This document shows, one piece after another, positions 17,080 through 25,630 of a stretch of DNA of 41,282 bases; position 1 is the first letter of the stretch, and each line of letters starts with the position of its first letter. The DNA is from Phormidium tenue FACHB-1050 (GTDB taxonomy: Bacteria > Cyanobacteriota > Cyanobacteriia > Pseudanabaenales > Pseudanabaenaceae). The position numbers and the translations under genes are program-made. The DNA is taken from NCBI RefSeq assembly GCF_014696925.1, contig NZ_JACJQY010000048.1:1-41282 (forward strand), read 5' to 3'. The notes beneath the pieces are model-generated. The model ran no database searches and was not told the DNA's origin. It was given only the letters and a program-made list of their open reading frames with translations.

Positions 17080-17910
17080 ATGAACAAAAAAAAGGTCATC
17101 ACCTTCCTTTCTCTGATCGTTGTCACCCTATGCGCGATCACAGGATGCATCTCGCCAACAATCGAACAGACAAGTAAACCTGTAGCCAATCAATCAGCAG
17201 TTCCTTCAGTCAAACAAGAGAACATCCAATTAACGGTTTCGGCAGCAGTTAGTCTCAAGGAAGCATTGGGCGAAATTACACCTTTATACAGCAAGGCTAA
17301 ATCTAATGTTGCCATTCGCAATAATTTTGGCAGTTCAGGCGACTTACAACAACAAATCGTAAATGGTGCTCCCGTTGATGTCTTTATTTCTGCGGCATCC
17401 AAACAAATGGATGAATTGCAGAAAAAAGACTTAATCGTTGCTGATACCCGCCGCGATTTATTAAGTAATCGCTTGGTATTAATTGTACCAGAGGATAAGA
17501 GTGATGCTAGTGATTTGAAAGACTTAACCAATGCTAATATCGAACGAATTGCGATCGGCGATCCCCGTAGTGTTCCCGTAGGTCAATATGCCGAACAAGC
17601 TCTGACTAAATTGGATTTATTACAAGAAGTCCAATCAAAACTTGTCTTAGGAAACAATGTGCGTCAAGTACTGCAATTTGTCGAGTCTGGCAATGCTCAA
17701 GCAGGAATTGTCTACGCAACCGATGCAAAAACTTCCACTAAAGTTAAGGTAGTACAAATCATTGATGCTAAACTTCACAAACCGATCGTCTATCCAATCG
17801 CTGTTTTGCAAAAAAGCTCCAATCAAGAAAGCGCCAAATCCTATCTAGAGTATCTATCCAGCGAACCAGTCAAGACTATTTTTGAGAAATATGGATTTAG
17901 CAGCCTTTGA
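17080..17910 (+). CDS. modA: Molybdate ABC transporter substrate-binding lipoprotein
   Basis: The 276-aa lipoprotein binds molybdate (or tungstate) outside the cytoplasmic membrane and passes it to ModB. The signal peptide MNKKKVITFLSLIVVTLCA is followed by a lipobox ending ITGC at Cys 23. Family features are LTVSAAVSLKEALGEITPLY, NNFGSSGDLQQQI, GAPVDVFISAA, GDPRSVPVGQYA and GIVYATDA. The open frame reaches back to 17032, but the ATG at 17080 starts exactly at the signal peptide. The end overlaps modBC by 20 nt. Confidence 0.93.
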   Translation: MNKKKVITFLSLIVVTLCAITGCISPTIEQTSKPVANQSAVPSVKQENIQLTVSAAVSLKEALGEITPLYSKAKSNVAIRNNFGSSGDLQQQIVNGAPVDVFISAASKQMDELQKKDLIVADTRRDLLSNRLVLIVPEDKSDASDLKDLTNANIERIAIGDPRSVPVGQYAEQALTKLDLLQEVQSKLVLGNNVRQVLQFVESGNAQAGIVYATDAKTSTKVKVVQIIDAKLHKPIVYPIAVLQKSSNQESAKSYLEYLSSEPVKTIFEKYGFSSL

Positions 17911-19735
17911 TTTCTCTCCATTTTGGATATCCCTAAAGGTGGCAATTACTGCCATCTTTTTTACGTTCTTTTTAGGAATTGTGGCAGCTTATAGTCTCCT
18001 TGAATATCGTGGTAAATGGAAATCAGTACTTGATAGCATTTTTCTTGCGCCATTGGTGTTACCACCTACTGTCGTTGGCTTTCTCTTACTCCAACTATTT
18101 GGACAATATGGCTGGCTAGGCAAATTTCTACAACTCTTCCGTTTCAATATCATTTTCACTTGGTATGCAGGCGTAGTCGCAGCAGTCGTTGTTACCTTTC
18201 CACTCATGTATAAGACAGCTCAAGGAGCCTTCGAGCAGGTAGATGGGAATTTAATTCGAGCCGCGAAAACCCTTGGGGCTTCTGAATTTCGAGCCTTTTG
18301 GCAAATAGCCTTACCCCTCGCCTTCCCAGGAATTTTAGCAGGAGCGGTGCTTGCCTTTGCTAGAGGCTTAGGTGAATTTGGCGCGACCCTAATGTTAGCG
18401 GGTAATATTCCCAAGCAAACCACCACCATTCCCCTCGCCATTTATGCCGCCGTCCAAGCAGGGGATAATCAAGAAGCTTGGCTCTGGACAGCGATTATTT
18501 TATCAATGTCGTTTTCAGCGATCGCCATTGCTAATCTCTGGTCAAATAAGAGAGAAAGGAAAAAGGAAAAAGGAAAAAGGAAAAAGGAAAAAATTCAATC
18601 CTCGATTACCAAACCACCATTACCAAACCATCATTACCAATCCCCAATTACTAATCCTCAAAAAGGCTTATTCATCAATATCACCAAACAGTTACCTGAG
18701 TTTGATTTGCAAATTACTTTACACTGTGTTGATCAATCAATCGGCATTTTGGGGGCATCAGGTACAGGTAAAAGTATGCTGCTCAAGTGCATTGCAGGGA
18801 TGGAAACTCCATCAAGTGGGCGGATTGTAGTTAATGGGAAGATTTTATTTGATAGTACTAACAATATTAATTTACCTAGTCGCGATCGCCATATTGGTTT
18901 TCTATTCCAAAATTACGCACTATTTCCACATCTAACGGTCGCACAAAATATTGCCTTTGGTTTGCCAAAGGAATTACCATCATTACAAATTAAACAAAAA
19001 GTTTCTGAGCAATTACATAGCATTGAGCTACAGGGATTTGGCGATCGCTATCCCCATCAACTTTCTGGTGGACAGCAGCAAAGAGTTGCTCTAGCAAGAG
19101 CGCTAGTTAGTCAACCTGAAATCCTTCTGCTTGATGAACCATTTTCGGCTTTAGATACCCATCTGCGTAGCCAAATGGAACGAGAGCTAATTTCGGCGCT
19201 TAGCAATTATCAGGGGCTAACGCTATTTGTCACTCACAACATTGAGGAAGCCTACCGCATCTGTACAAATCTGTTGATTTTAGATCATGGTCAAGTCATG
19301 CGATATGGGAAGAAGTCAGATGTTCTCGAAAATCCCTCAAATCTGGAAACAGCGAGGCTGACGGGCTGCAAAAACTTTTCACGAATAAACCTGATTGCAC
19401 CTCATTATGTCGAAGCGATCGATTGGGATTGTAATCTCCAAGTTAACTATGATGCTACAAACCTGACAACACACATAGGCACTCGCGCCCACCATATTAC
19501 ATTTTTAGAAAATTCAGTCAAAAGTGATTTACCAAATACGATTCCCTGTTGGTTAGTTCGCACTACAGAAACACCTCATCGTATGACCTTATATATTAAG
19601 TTAAATGCTCCTCCCAATCATGATTGGGATTATCATCTACAAGCAGAAGTATTTAAAGAGAGATGGCTTATTCTCAAGGAATATTCTCAACCGTGGCAAG
19701 CTTGTTTTGATCCTAATCAACTTTTTTTAGTCTAA
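17891..19735 (+). CDS. modBC: Fused molybdate transporter permease and ATPase ModBC
   Basis: This protein of about 614 aa joins the permease ModB (residues about 1-215, several membrane helices and the EAA loop region GASEFRAFWQIALPLAFPG) to the ATPase ModC. ModC shows GASGTGKS, LSGGQQQRVALARAL, ILLLDEPFSALD and VTHNIEEAY, then a TOBE-like C-terminal region from about 480. The fusion is known in cyanobacteria. The join is unusual: the linker RERKKEKGKRKKEK is encoded by five 7-bp repeats and the following NHHYQSPITNPQ region by four 14-bp repeats. ATG at 17891 is preferred over the TTG at 17882; it overlaps modA by 20 nt, so the two are probably co-translated. Confidence 0.93.
   Translation: MDLAAFDFSPFWISLKVAITAIFFTFFLGIVAAYSLLEYRGKWKSVLDSIFLAPLVLPPTVVGFLLLQLFGQYGWLGKFLQLFRFNIIFTWYAGVVAAVVVTFPLMYKTAQGAFEQVDGNLIRAAKTLGASEFRAFWQIALPLAFPGILAGAVLAFARGLGEFGATLMLAGNIPKQTTTIPLAIYAAVQAGDNQEAWLWTAIILSMSFSAIAIANLWSNKRERKKEKGKRKKEKIQSSITKPPLPNHHYQSPITNPQKGLFINITKQLPEFDLQITLHCVDQSIGILGASGTGKSMLLKCIAGMETPSSGRIVVNGKILFDSTNNINLPSRDRHIGFLFQNYALFPHLTVAQNIAFGLPKELPSLQIKQKVSEQLHSIELQGFGDRYPHQLSGGQQQRVALARALVSQPEILLLDEPFSALDTHLRSQMERELISALSNYQGLTLFVTHNIEEAYRICTNLLILDHGQVMRYGKKSDVLENPSNLETARLTGCKNFSRINLIAPHYVEAIDWDCNLQVNYDATNLTTHIGTRAHHITFLENSVKSDLPNTIPCWLVRTTETPHRMTLYIKLNAPPNHDWDYHLQAEVFKERWLILKEYSQPWQACFDPNQLFLV
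18558..18592 (+). repeat. Five tandem copies of a 7-bp repeat GGAAAAA inside modBC
   Basis: GGAAAAA is repeated five times without a break in the modBC linker. Because 7 is not a multiple of 3, each gain or loss of one copy shifts the downstream ModC frame. Short tandemly repeated heptamers of this type are known in cyanobacteria, usually between genes. Confidence 0.9.
18605..18660 (+). repeat. Four tandem copies of a 14-bp repeat in modBC
   Basis: The units ATTACCAAACCACC, ATTACCAAACCATC, ATTACCAATCCCCA and ATTACTAATCCTCA follow directly. They are typical of cyanobacterial intergenic short repeats but here form part of the linker before the ModC ATPase. Confidence 0.85.
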
Positions 19736-19819
19736 TACCAAAGAACAAAATGGCGTATTGTTCTTTTAAAACCCTGATGGGTTTGGCTTTTATCGCTATC
19801 GCCATTCTTGTTAGGACAT

Positions 19820-19874
19820 AAAACCCAAATAGTGTGAGGCGGCGCGAAGCGCCGCCTCACACTATTTGGGTTTT
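19820..19874. repeat. 55-bp perfect palindrome of the dispersed family
   Basis: Starts AAAACCCAAATAGTGTG; two 26-bp arms around a GAA loop pair perfectly. The core GGCGGCGCGAAGCGCCGCC is the same as copy 1 with its loop inverted. It is preceded by TTAGGACATAAAACCC, shared with copy 1. Confidence 0.85.
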
Positions 19875-19886
19875 GATTTGTCCTGA

Positions 19887-19996
19887 TATAGCAAAGCAAG
19901 TTTTGCTTAGGACGTAAAACCCAAGAATCGAGTGGCGGCACGAAGCGCCGCCACTCGATTCTTGGGTTTTGGTTTGTACTAGCTAACTCTTTTTTT
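19887..19996. repeat. Dispersed palindromic element, copy 2 (110 bp)
   Basis: Nearly identical to 3985-4095, including both flanks. Its 55-bp hairpin at 19916-19970 has the same outer arms, but the core reads GGCGGCACGAAGCGCCGCC, with the loop in the opposite orientation and one mispair. Its ends, TATAGCAAAG and TTTTTTTGCTATA, form a short terminal inverted repeat. Confidence 0.88.
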
Positions 19997-20025
19997 GCTA
20001 TATGACTAGTCATTTTAGAACAATG

Positions 20026-20113
20026 GGACTTACGCAAAATCACCGTGAAACAGCGGTTTCACGTAGGGGCAATTCATGAATTGCCTCTACGTTAGGTTCT
20101 TTTGCATAAGTCC
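20026..20113. repeat. 88-bp MITE-like inverted-repeat element
   Basis: The ends are GGACTTACGCAAAA and TTTTGCATAAGTCC (13 of 14 paired). Inside are two hairpins: GTGAAACAGCGGTTTCAC at 20045-20062 and GTAGGGGCAATTC paired with GAATTGCCTCTAC at 20063-20090. This type of element is familiar between cyanobacterial genes. Confidence 0.75.
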
Positions 20114-20123
20114 TAAACAAGTT

Positions 20124-20176
20124 AAAATCCAAAATAGAATGGCGGCGCGAAGCTCCGCCATTCTATTTTGGATTTT
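20124..20176. repeat. 53-bp palindrome of the dispersed family
   Basis: AAAATCCAAAATAGAATGG begins a 25-bp arm; one mispair interrupts pairing at the core GGCGGCGCGAAGCTCCGCC. It lies 28 bp before the stop of thf1 and differs in its outer arms from the other copies. Confidence 0.8.
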
Positions 20177-20204
20177 AAAATGGAAGGCTTTGCCTTCTAT
20201 TTTT

Positions 20205-20921
20205 TTATGTATTTTCGTTAGTTTCTGTAGAAGCGGCACTGATTGAAGCAGTTTCTTTCTGAGCGCGTTTTTTGCGTTCAGCTTCCACCATGTCCGCAAT
20301 CATTTGACGAGCTTGCTCAATCTTGTCGAGATTGGAGCGATATAGGTCAATATCTTTGAGTAAGCGATCGCTACCAAATTTCAGCGTTTCACCTACTAAT
20401 TTGATCACTTCTTCACGCTTCGTACTATCAGCAATATCGTCAGGATCGCTAATTTCTAGCAATGCGTATAGCCCTACACCCAGCAAGCGACTATATTTGA
20501 AGTTTTCTTTATTAGCAATCGTCTTTAATTGTCCAGACAAAGGCTCAAGGTTGATGCCAGAGTCTAAGCTGGTCAACAGGGTTTTAATTTCTTGAGGCGA
20601 TCGCGTGGCTAGGTCGCTCAGAGTTGTCGCATCTTGGCGAATGCGATCAGAGTCAAACTGAAGCGCCGAACACAATGCATGAAATACTGCAAAGCGATCA
20701 GTCTCAGGCTTGTAACCCACTGTAAAGCGATCGAAAGTAGTCACAAAACCTAATGCAAAAATTGCGTCATATACAAATGTTTGATTGACTTTCAGTAGAT
20801 GGATTTCCACCAAAAGCTCATCCACAACCCGTCTATAGACTTGATTGACTGGCTTGGGAAAAGCTAAATAAAAATCTTTTTTAGTATCAGAAACAGTACG
20901 AACGGTATTCACAGTCAACAA
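20205..20921 (-). CDS. thf1: Thylakoid formation protein Thf1 / Psb29
   Basis: The 238-aa protein is conserved in cyanobacteria and chloroplasts, where it supports photosystem II biogenesis and FtsH-dependent repair and affects thylakoid formation. The N-terminus has NTVRTVSDTKKDFYLAFPKP and YRRVVDELLVEIHLL, and the middle has LGFVTTFDRFTVGYKPE, all typical of the family. The last 40 residues are a charged helix with coiled-coil character. Length agrees with the family. It stands as a single gene with palindromic repeats beyond its 3' end. Confidence 0.95.
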   Translation of the reverse strand: MLTVNTVRTVSDTKKDFYLAFPKPVNQVYRRVVDELLVEIHLLKVNQTFVYDAIFALGFVTTFDRFTVGYKPETDRFAVFHALCSALQFDSDRIRQDATTLSDLATRSPQEIKTLLTSLDSGINLEPLSGQLKTIANKENFKYSRLLGVGLYALLEISDPDDIADSTKREEVIKLVGETLKFGSDRLLKDIDLYRSNLDKIEQARQMIADMVEAERKKRAQKETASISAASTETNENT

Positions 20922-21007
20922 AACCTAAAGACAAGATAGTTCAAATTATCATCGCACAGTTAGCCATAGCATCAGTCTATCGCTGTAAATAAATTTGCTG
21001 TATAGCT

Positions 21008-21054
21008 CCAAAAAGGCAAATGGCAGCGTATCGCGCCACCATTTGTCTTTTTGG
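21008..21054. repeat. Imperfect palindrome upstream of the acyl-CoA synthetase gene
   Basis: CCAAAAAGGCAAATGG and CCATTTGTCTTTTTGG pair around a core AGCGTATCGCGCC, with a few mismatches. It appears to be a decayed member of the palindrome family, in the divergent spacer 20922-21147. Confidence 0.65.
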
Positions 21055-21147
21055 GTTTTATGTTTGATAAAATTATGGGCAGCAGCAGAAGGCTCTATCC
21101 CTTGACATAGGCGATCGCCACATTAAAAATTTTAGGTAAATCCAGTC

Positions 21148-22647
21148 ATGAATTTAGCTCGGCTAATTTCCGAAACCGCAGCAAAATATGCTGACAAACC
21201 AGCGATCGTATTTGGAGGCAAAACTTGGACTTACCGAGATTTCGATCAGCAAGTCCAGAGTTATGCCGCTCACCTCGATCGCTTAGGTATCAAAAAAGGC
21301 GATCGCGTCGCAGTCCAACTACCAAAATGCATCGAATTTTTATTTTTTCATTTTGCGATTCTTTCCATCGGTGCGATCACCTTACCACTCAATCCCGACT
21401 ATCGCCCTGAAGAAATTGACTATTTCTTGACGGATTCAGGTAGTTCTTTATATGTGACCACTCGCGATATTTTTAACAAAGTAAAATCGACAATTCAGCA
21501 TTTATCAGAATTAAAACTCTTATTAAAGGAAGAAGCAATTCCGCCGATGGCGGAATTGCTTCTTCCCAAATACGCCGCAGGTGGTGATGATATTGCCATG
21601 ATCTGCTACACATCAGGCACAACGGGACGCTGTAAAGGTGCAGCAATTTCCCATCACAATCTCATCGCCAACATGAAAGCCCTACATAAAGCATGGGAAT
21701 GGAGCGATCATGATATTCTGCTCCATGTCTTGCCGCTATTTCATGTACACGGCTTGAATGTGGCTACTCTAGGATGTCTCTACGCAGGCGCAACTATGAT
21801 CATGTTCGAGAAATTTGAACCACGCCGCGTTTGGGAAACTTTAACATCATCAAATTGCACCCTATTCATGGGCGTTCCCACCATTTATCAACGACTAATC
21901 AATGAATGGGAAAAACTAGAACCTCAGCCAAATTTGCAGAGTATGCGCCTATTTGTTTCTGGCTCCGCACCCCTCAGCGATCAACAGTTCTATCAATTTG
22001 AAAACATCACAGGTTTTCGCATTCTTGAACGTTATGGCATGACGGAAACAGGAATGAATGCCTCCAATCATATTGATTCAGAGCATCGCAAAGCTAAGAG
22101 TGTGGGATTTCCTTTGGATGGCGTAGAAATTCGGATTGTTAATCGTGGTGGGGAGGATGCAGCGATCGCTGATGTCGGTGAAGTATGGATTCGTGGCGCA
22201 AATGTCTTTCAATGCTATTGGGGTATGCCTGATAAAACGGCTGAATCATTTACGGACGGATGGTTTCATACGGGCGATCTGGGCTTTCAAGATCCCGATG
22301 ACCATAACAGGCTGTACTTAGTCGGTCGCGCTAAGGAGCTAATTATTACAGGTGGATTTAATGTCTATCCTAAAGAAATCGAGAATGTTCTAGAATCCCA
22401 CGAAGCTGTCAAAGAATCAGCAGTGGTAGGATTACCAGATGCTGATTTTGGCGAAAAAGTTGTCGCCGCGATCGCCCTTAAAGAGGCATTTACAATTCCC
22501 GATGAAGAGTTAATTACCCATTGCAAAAGTCGCCTTGCCACCTACAAATGTCCTAAGCAAATATTTTTTGTCGCTGAACTTCCCCGCAATGCTATGGGAA
22601 AAATCCAGAAAAATATCTTAGTCCAACAAATTAGCACTTTGCCGTAG
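21148..22647 (+). CDS. Class I acyl-CoA synthetase, MatB-like (malonyl-CoA synthetase-like)
   Basis: The 499-aa AMP-forming ligase activates a carboxylic acid to acyl-AMP and then a CoA thioester. Motifs are CYTSGTTGRCKGA near 153-165, HVLPLFHVHGLNV, ERYGMTETGMNASN near 294-307, GWFHTGDLG near 371, GGFNVYPKEIENVLE and the catalytic lysine in AMGKIQK near 485. GMTETGMNASN and FHVHGL resemble malonyl- or methylmalonyl-CoA synthetase (MatB); a medium- or long-chain acid is also possible. Residues 127-140 (EEAIPPMAELLLP region) are encoded by a 39-bp perfect palindrome in the loop before the P-loop motif, a possible in-frame insertion. Confidence 0.85.
   Translation: MNLARLISETAAKYADKPAIVFGGKTWTYRDFDQQVQSYAAHLDRLGIKKGDRVAVQLPKCIEFLFFHFAILSIGAITLPLNPDYRPEEIDYFLTDSGSSLYVTTRDIFNKVKSTIQHLSELKLLLKEEAIPPMAELLLPKYAAGGDDIAMICYTSGTTGRCKGAAISHHNLIANMKALHKAWEWSDHDILLHVLPLFHVHGLNVATLGCLYAGATMIMFEKFEPRRVWETLTSSNCTLFMGVPTIYQRLINEWEKLEPQPNLQSMRLFVSGSAPLSDQQFYQFENITGFRILERYGMTETGMNASNHIDSEHRKAKSVGFPLDGVEIRIVNRGGEDAAIADVGEVWIRGANVFQCYWGMPDKTAESFTDGWFHTGDLGFQDPDDHNRLYLVGRAKELIITGGFNVYPKEIENVLESHEAVKESAVVGLPDADFGEKVVAAIALKEAFTIPDEELITHCKSRLATYKCPKQIFFVAELPRNAMGKIQKNILVQQISTLP
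21528..21566. repeat. Perfect 39-bp palindrome inside a coding sequence
   Basis: GGAAGAAGCAATTCCGCC pairs perfectly with GGCGGAATTGCTTCTTCC across a GAT loop. It lies within the acyl-CoA synthetase frame, which stays open. Its 39-bp length is a multiple of 3. Confidence 0.9.
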
Positions 22648-22666
22648 ATTTTTGATGTCGTGACTT

Positions 22667-22718
22667 AACCGCAACAAAAAGTAGGCTGTAGCGCTACAGC
22701 CTACTTTTTGTTGCGGTT
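22667..22718. terminator. 52-bp perfect palindrome between convergent genes
   Basis: AACCGCAACAAAAAGTAGG begins a 26-bp arm that is exactly self-complementary with no loop bases. It lies just past the acyl-CoA synthetase stop and overlaps the last codons of the REC-DUF3685 gene. A T run in the right arm would suit termination in either direction; it may also be a palindrome-family member. Confidence 0.75.
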
Positions 22719-24494
22719 TTCTTGCCAAGCATTGCCAATTCCTTGCACCACACCGCGCCCAATCAAACCAATGCCCCGACCAATCACATTGGTTAACACA
22801 TACACAAATCCACTACCAATAAAAGCGATCGCCGATTTCAATCTTGGCGCGATCGCATCTTGTAATTCCAGTACCAAAGTAACAGCAAGTTGCACCCCTT
22901 CTAGCTGTTGTAGCTCCTGATTGCGAGGGGTGTATATAGTTATTCTTTTGATGCCGCGATCGGCAAAGGTCAGCAAAACATGACGACTCTCAAAGATTAA
23001 TTGAGGTTCAGCAATATACTTCTCTAAGCGATATTTCCAAGATAAATCATTGCGAAATCGTTCGATTTCACGAGTAGCTAATAAGTTATAGCGATAGAAA
23101 TTATGTTTGATTTCTTCAATATTTGCAAAATTATTTAAGAGGGGTTGAGTTACGGCATTAGCAATTTGAATAATTAAATTATCCAAGATCATCTCCACCC
23201 TCTGCATTGCTTCAGGTGTCCCGATAGCGGCGCTAGAGTCGTCGATGACTAATTCTGTCTCAAACAATAGATGGGATAGTAAATTATCAAACTGGGGAAT
23301 TTTATCTAGAAATTCTGTCTGTACGATCTCTTCATCCTTGAGTAAAACATCCACAACATTAACTTCAGAATCAATATTATTCAGCACATAATATTTGCCA
23401 AAAAAATTAATTATCGTTTCCTGCCAAATACTTTTTAAAATATCAGGTATTTTCAGTTCTAATTGTGATGGTTGAATTTGAGAAAACCGTAAATCAGTGA
23501 TGATTTGTTCGATTTGGCGCAAAGCAATATATAGAAGTTGTCGCTTTTTCTCATCTTTCAAAATATCAATTTCTAAAGGAGTTTTACTTATATTTAATAA
23601 GCTAGATTGTAGTTTGTTAACCGTTTTGTCCCATAGACTTGCTTGGACAGCTAGAGCATTATTTCTGGATTGCGCCTCTGTTTGATCTTGGGCTGTGTTG
23701 TTAGCTTTTGTAGTTGTGCGATCGCTTATTTCCCCATCAAAAACAGTGTATTTTTCGTCCAGATTAGAAACCGTATTTGCTGGTGGCATAGCTGGTTCTG
23801 TTTGTTGTCCCCATAACCGATTCACTAACCAACGCGCCGCTTGTAATTCTCTAGCCTGTCCCGCTAAAATCATTTTGGTAATCTGATCGCTAATCTGGTC
23901 ACTATTGGTATTGGCTAAATTTGCCTTGACTTCAGCTAACACCCGATCAATGCCCCGTATTCCCGACAAATAGAAATTACGCTTGACGATCGCTACCACA
24001 GTTTGCTCAGGTAGATTTCGCATTAAGCGATTAGCTTGGTTAGAGAGCTGGCTAACAAGTCTTTGGAGATCGTCTAGATACTGATTTCCTGAAGCAACTA
24101 GGCGAATCGCGGTTATTAATTCATCGGGATTATTGCCCTTCAGGCAATATCCCTCAACACCAGCGAGTAAAACCATTTCCACTAGCTCAGACGGCTGTGG
24201 AGAACTCAATACCAAAATTGGCAATTGGGGATATTCAGACTTTAAACGCTGACACAGTTCTAAACCAGATTGCCGATCAATTGCTGCTGATTCCGAATTT
24301 TTTGCGTTTATATTTAGATCGAGAATGACTAAATCAAGATCTCCTGCTCCTTGCAAAAACTCTACGGCTTCAGCCACCGTCTCTGCTTCAGCCACCACTT
24401 CCAACTCTGAAAATTGTGCCAACCATGATCGCATTCCCATCCGAAAAATGCGATCTCCATCTATCAAAAGTAATCTATATATCTCGTCACTCAT
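22701..24494 (-). CDS. Response regulator with C-terminal DUF3685 (Ycf55-like)
   Basis: The 597-aa protein has an N-terminal receiver domain: the acidic pair in LLIDGDRIF (D12, D14), phosphoacceptor D59 in LVILDLNI, and a lysine in GYCLKGNNPDE. An insert of about 12 residues (NAKNSESAAIDR) follows D59. There is no DNA-binding helix-turn-helix. The long C-terminal region resembles DUF3685 and the red-algal plastid Ycf55 protein and ends in a hydrophobic glycine-rich hairpin (FVYVLTNVIGRGIGLIGRG), which may contact a membrane. Function is unknown. The upstream gene on this strand is the HTH protein at 24565. Confidence 0.8.
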   Translation of the reverse strand: MSDEIYRLLLIDGDRIFRMGMRSWLAQFSELEVVAEAETVAEAVEFLQGAGDLDLVILDLNINAKNSESAAIDRQSGLELCQRLKSEYPQLPILVLSSPQPSELVEMVLLAGVEGYCLKGNNPDELITAIRLVASGNQYLDDLQRLVSQLSNQANRLMRNLPEQTVVAIVKRNFYLSGIRGIDRVLAEVKANLANTNSDQISDQITKMILAGQARELQAARWLVNRLWGQQTEPAMPPANTVSNLDEKYTVFDGEISDRTTTKANNTAQDQTEAQSRNNALAVQASLWDKTVNKLQSSLLNISKTPLEIDILKDEKKRQLLYIALRQIEQIITDLRFSQIQPSQLELKIPDILKSIWQETIINFFGKYYVLNNIDSEVNVVDVLLKDEEIVQTEFLDKIPQFDNLLSHLLFETELVIDDSSAAIGTPEAMQRVEMILDNLIIQIANAVTQPLLNNFANIEEIKHNFYRYNLLATREIERFRNDLSWKYRLEKYIAEPQLIFESRHVLLTFADRGIKRITIYTPRNQELQQLEGVQLAVTLVLELQDAIAPRLKSAIAFIGSGFVYVLTNVIGRGIGLIGRGVVQGIGNAWQENRNKK

Positions 24495-24564
24495 TAGGCA
24501 GTTTCATAATAAGTGAAGGATTTAAAGTTACCGTATTCATGTTTTTAGCTTACTAGTTGACAAA

Positions 24565-24897
24565 TTAATAAAATGGAGAACTGATTACTTTGCCAATCTC
24601 TTGAGGAGTTGCGCCAATTTCTAATAACGTATTAATGATCAGATCCAAAGATGAAGAAGGATCGCCTGATTCCATTTTAGCAACCCTAGACTGGCTAGAC
24701 TTAATTTTCTTTGCAAGAGCTTGTTGTGTTAATTTATTTTTAGTTCTTAACTCTTTGAGATAGTGACTAAGAGATAGCCTCATCTCAATAAACGCTGACT
24801 CTTGGGGAGTTAATCCTAAAAATTCATCTACAGTGCCACATTGCCAACCATCGGCTTCTAATCGGCGGCGTTTTTCTAAATCCATAAGTTTACTCAT
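24565..24897 (-). CDS. XRE-family helix-turn-helix antitoxin, HigA-like
   Basis: The 110-aa protein has a helix-turn-helix near residues 48-85, with LRTKNKLTQQALAKKIKSSQ and SRVAKMESGD, typical of XRE and HigA repressors. The N-terminal 45 residues, including LGLTPQESAFIE, are common in these HigA-type antitoxins. It lies 88 bp after the toxin gene in the same direction, toxin first as in higBA. It would neutralise the toxin and repress the operon. Confidence 0.8.
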   Translation of the reverse strand: MSKLMDLEKRRRLEADGWQCGTVDEFLGLTPQESAFIEMRLSLSHYLKELRTKNKLTQQALAKKIKSSQSRVAKMESGDPSSSLDLIINTLLEIGATPQEIGKVISSPFY

Positions 24898-24985
24898 AAT
24901 ATTATGTGTAAAGTTGTTAGATTAAAGAGAATCAAGTGTTTGATCTCGAATCTCTTCAATTTAACAATTAAGTCTGACCTAAAAT

Positions 24986-25309
24986 TTAAGCATCATCATA
25001 ACGTTTCATACGTCTTTGGCAGTTATCAATAACTTGCTTAGGTGTTTTTGGCGTTTTTTTATTGAAGACTTCTAAAATTAGGATGACATCTACATCAATA
25101 CGATAGACAATCCGCCAATTACTTTCTCCATCTGCGATACGCAATTCATGGCAGTGTTTACCAATACTAGGCATAGGGCGTGAGAAAGGTAGCGATAGAA
25201 TTTCTCCTCTTTGGAGTTTTTTGAGTAAAAATCCTGCCTCACGTCTTGCTACCGCAGAAAAAGGAGGCGTTTTGATTTCTCCACTAAGCCAAAATAATTT
25301 TTTATTCAT
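24986..25309 (-). CDS. RelE/HigB-type toxin (Gp49-like)
   Basis: Starting at the ATG 25309 (MNKKLFWLSGEIKTPPFS) the protein has 107 aa. Family motifs are AGFLLKKLQRGE, SRPMPSIGKHCHELRI, WRIVYRIDVD and FNKKTPKTPKQVI. This is the phage-derived Gp49-like/HigB branch of RelE mRNA interferases. The frame extends upstream to a GTG at 25390, but those 27 residues do not resemble the family. The partner is the XRE protein 88 bp downstream. Confidence 0.82.
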   Translation of the reverse strand: MNKKLFWLSGEIKTPPFSAVARREAGFLLKKLQRGEILSLPFSRPMPSIGKHCHELRIADGESNWRIVYRIDVDVILILEVFNKKTPKTPKQVIDNCQRRMKRYDDA

Positions 25310-25630
25310 TCTATTGTTTTCTATGAGTAGGACACATGAGAATTTTGTTGAAAGTAGTGCAAAGCAATATTTCCAACAACGATCAATCACTGTTTAAAGA
25401 ACTATTTGTGTATTACTCATTTGAAAATTTTTATACATTTGCATTTATAGATTTCATGCTCACATATGAAATAAAATGAATTTTTCTTGTGTTTATTTTG
25501 AATAGTGTAGAAATTAAGCATAGCTATTTAATTTACCTTTATTACATTATGTCAAAATGGACATAATTGCAATATCAAAGTCAGAATCTCAGCCTAAAGT
25601 TCTATCTGCGTAGATTGAACTTGTATTGAC

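Larger units (their letters stand above)
19736..20204. other. Palindrome-rich spacer between modBC and thf1
   Basis: This 469-bp spacer, between convergent genes, holds three members of the palindrome family (19820-19874, 19887-19996 and 20124-20176), an inverted-repeat element at 20026-20113, and a short hairpin AAGGC-TTT-GCCTT near 20182-20195 close to the thf1 stop. No gene is seen. It is an accumulation site of mobile-like palindromes. Confidence 0.75.

Noticed and set aside
19732-20043. Minus-strand open frame of 103 codons
   Set aside because: It is the translation of the dispersed palindromes and repeats phrases such as LASTNQNPRIEWRR that also appear at 3980-4246.
24986-25390. Long form of the HigB-like toxin from the GTG at 25390
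   Set aside because: The extra 27 residues do not resemble the family, whereas ATG 25309 gives the typical start.
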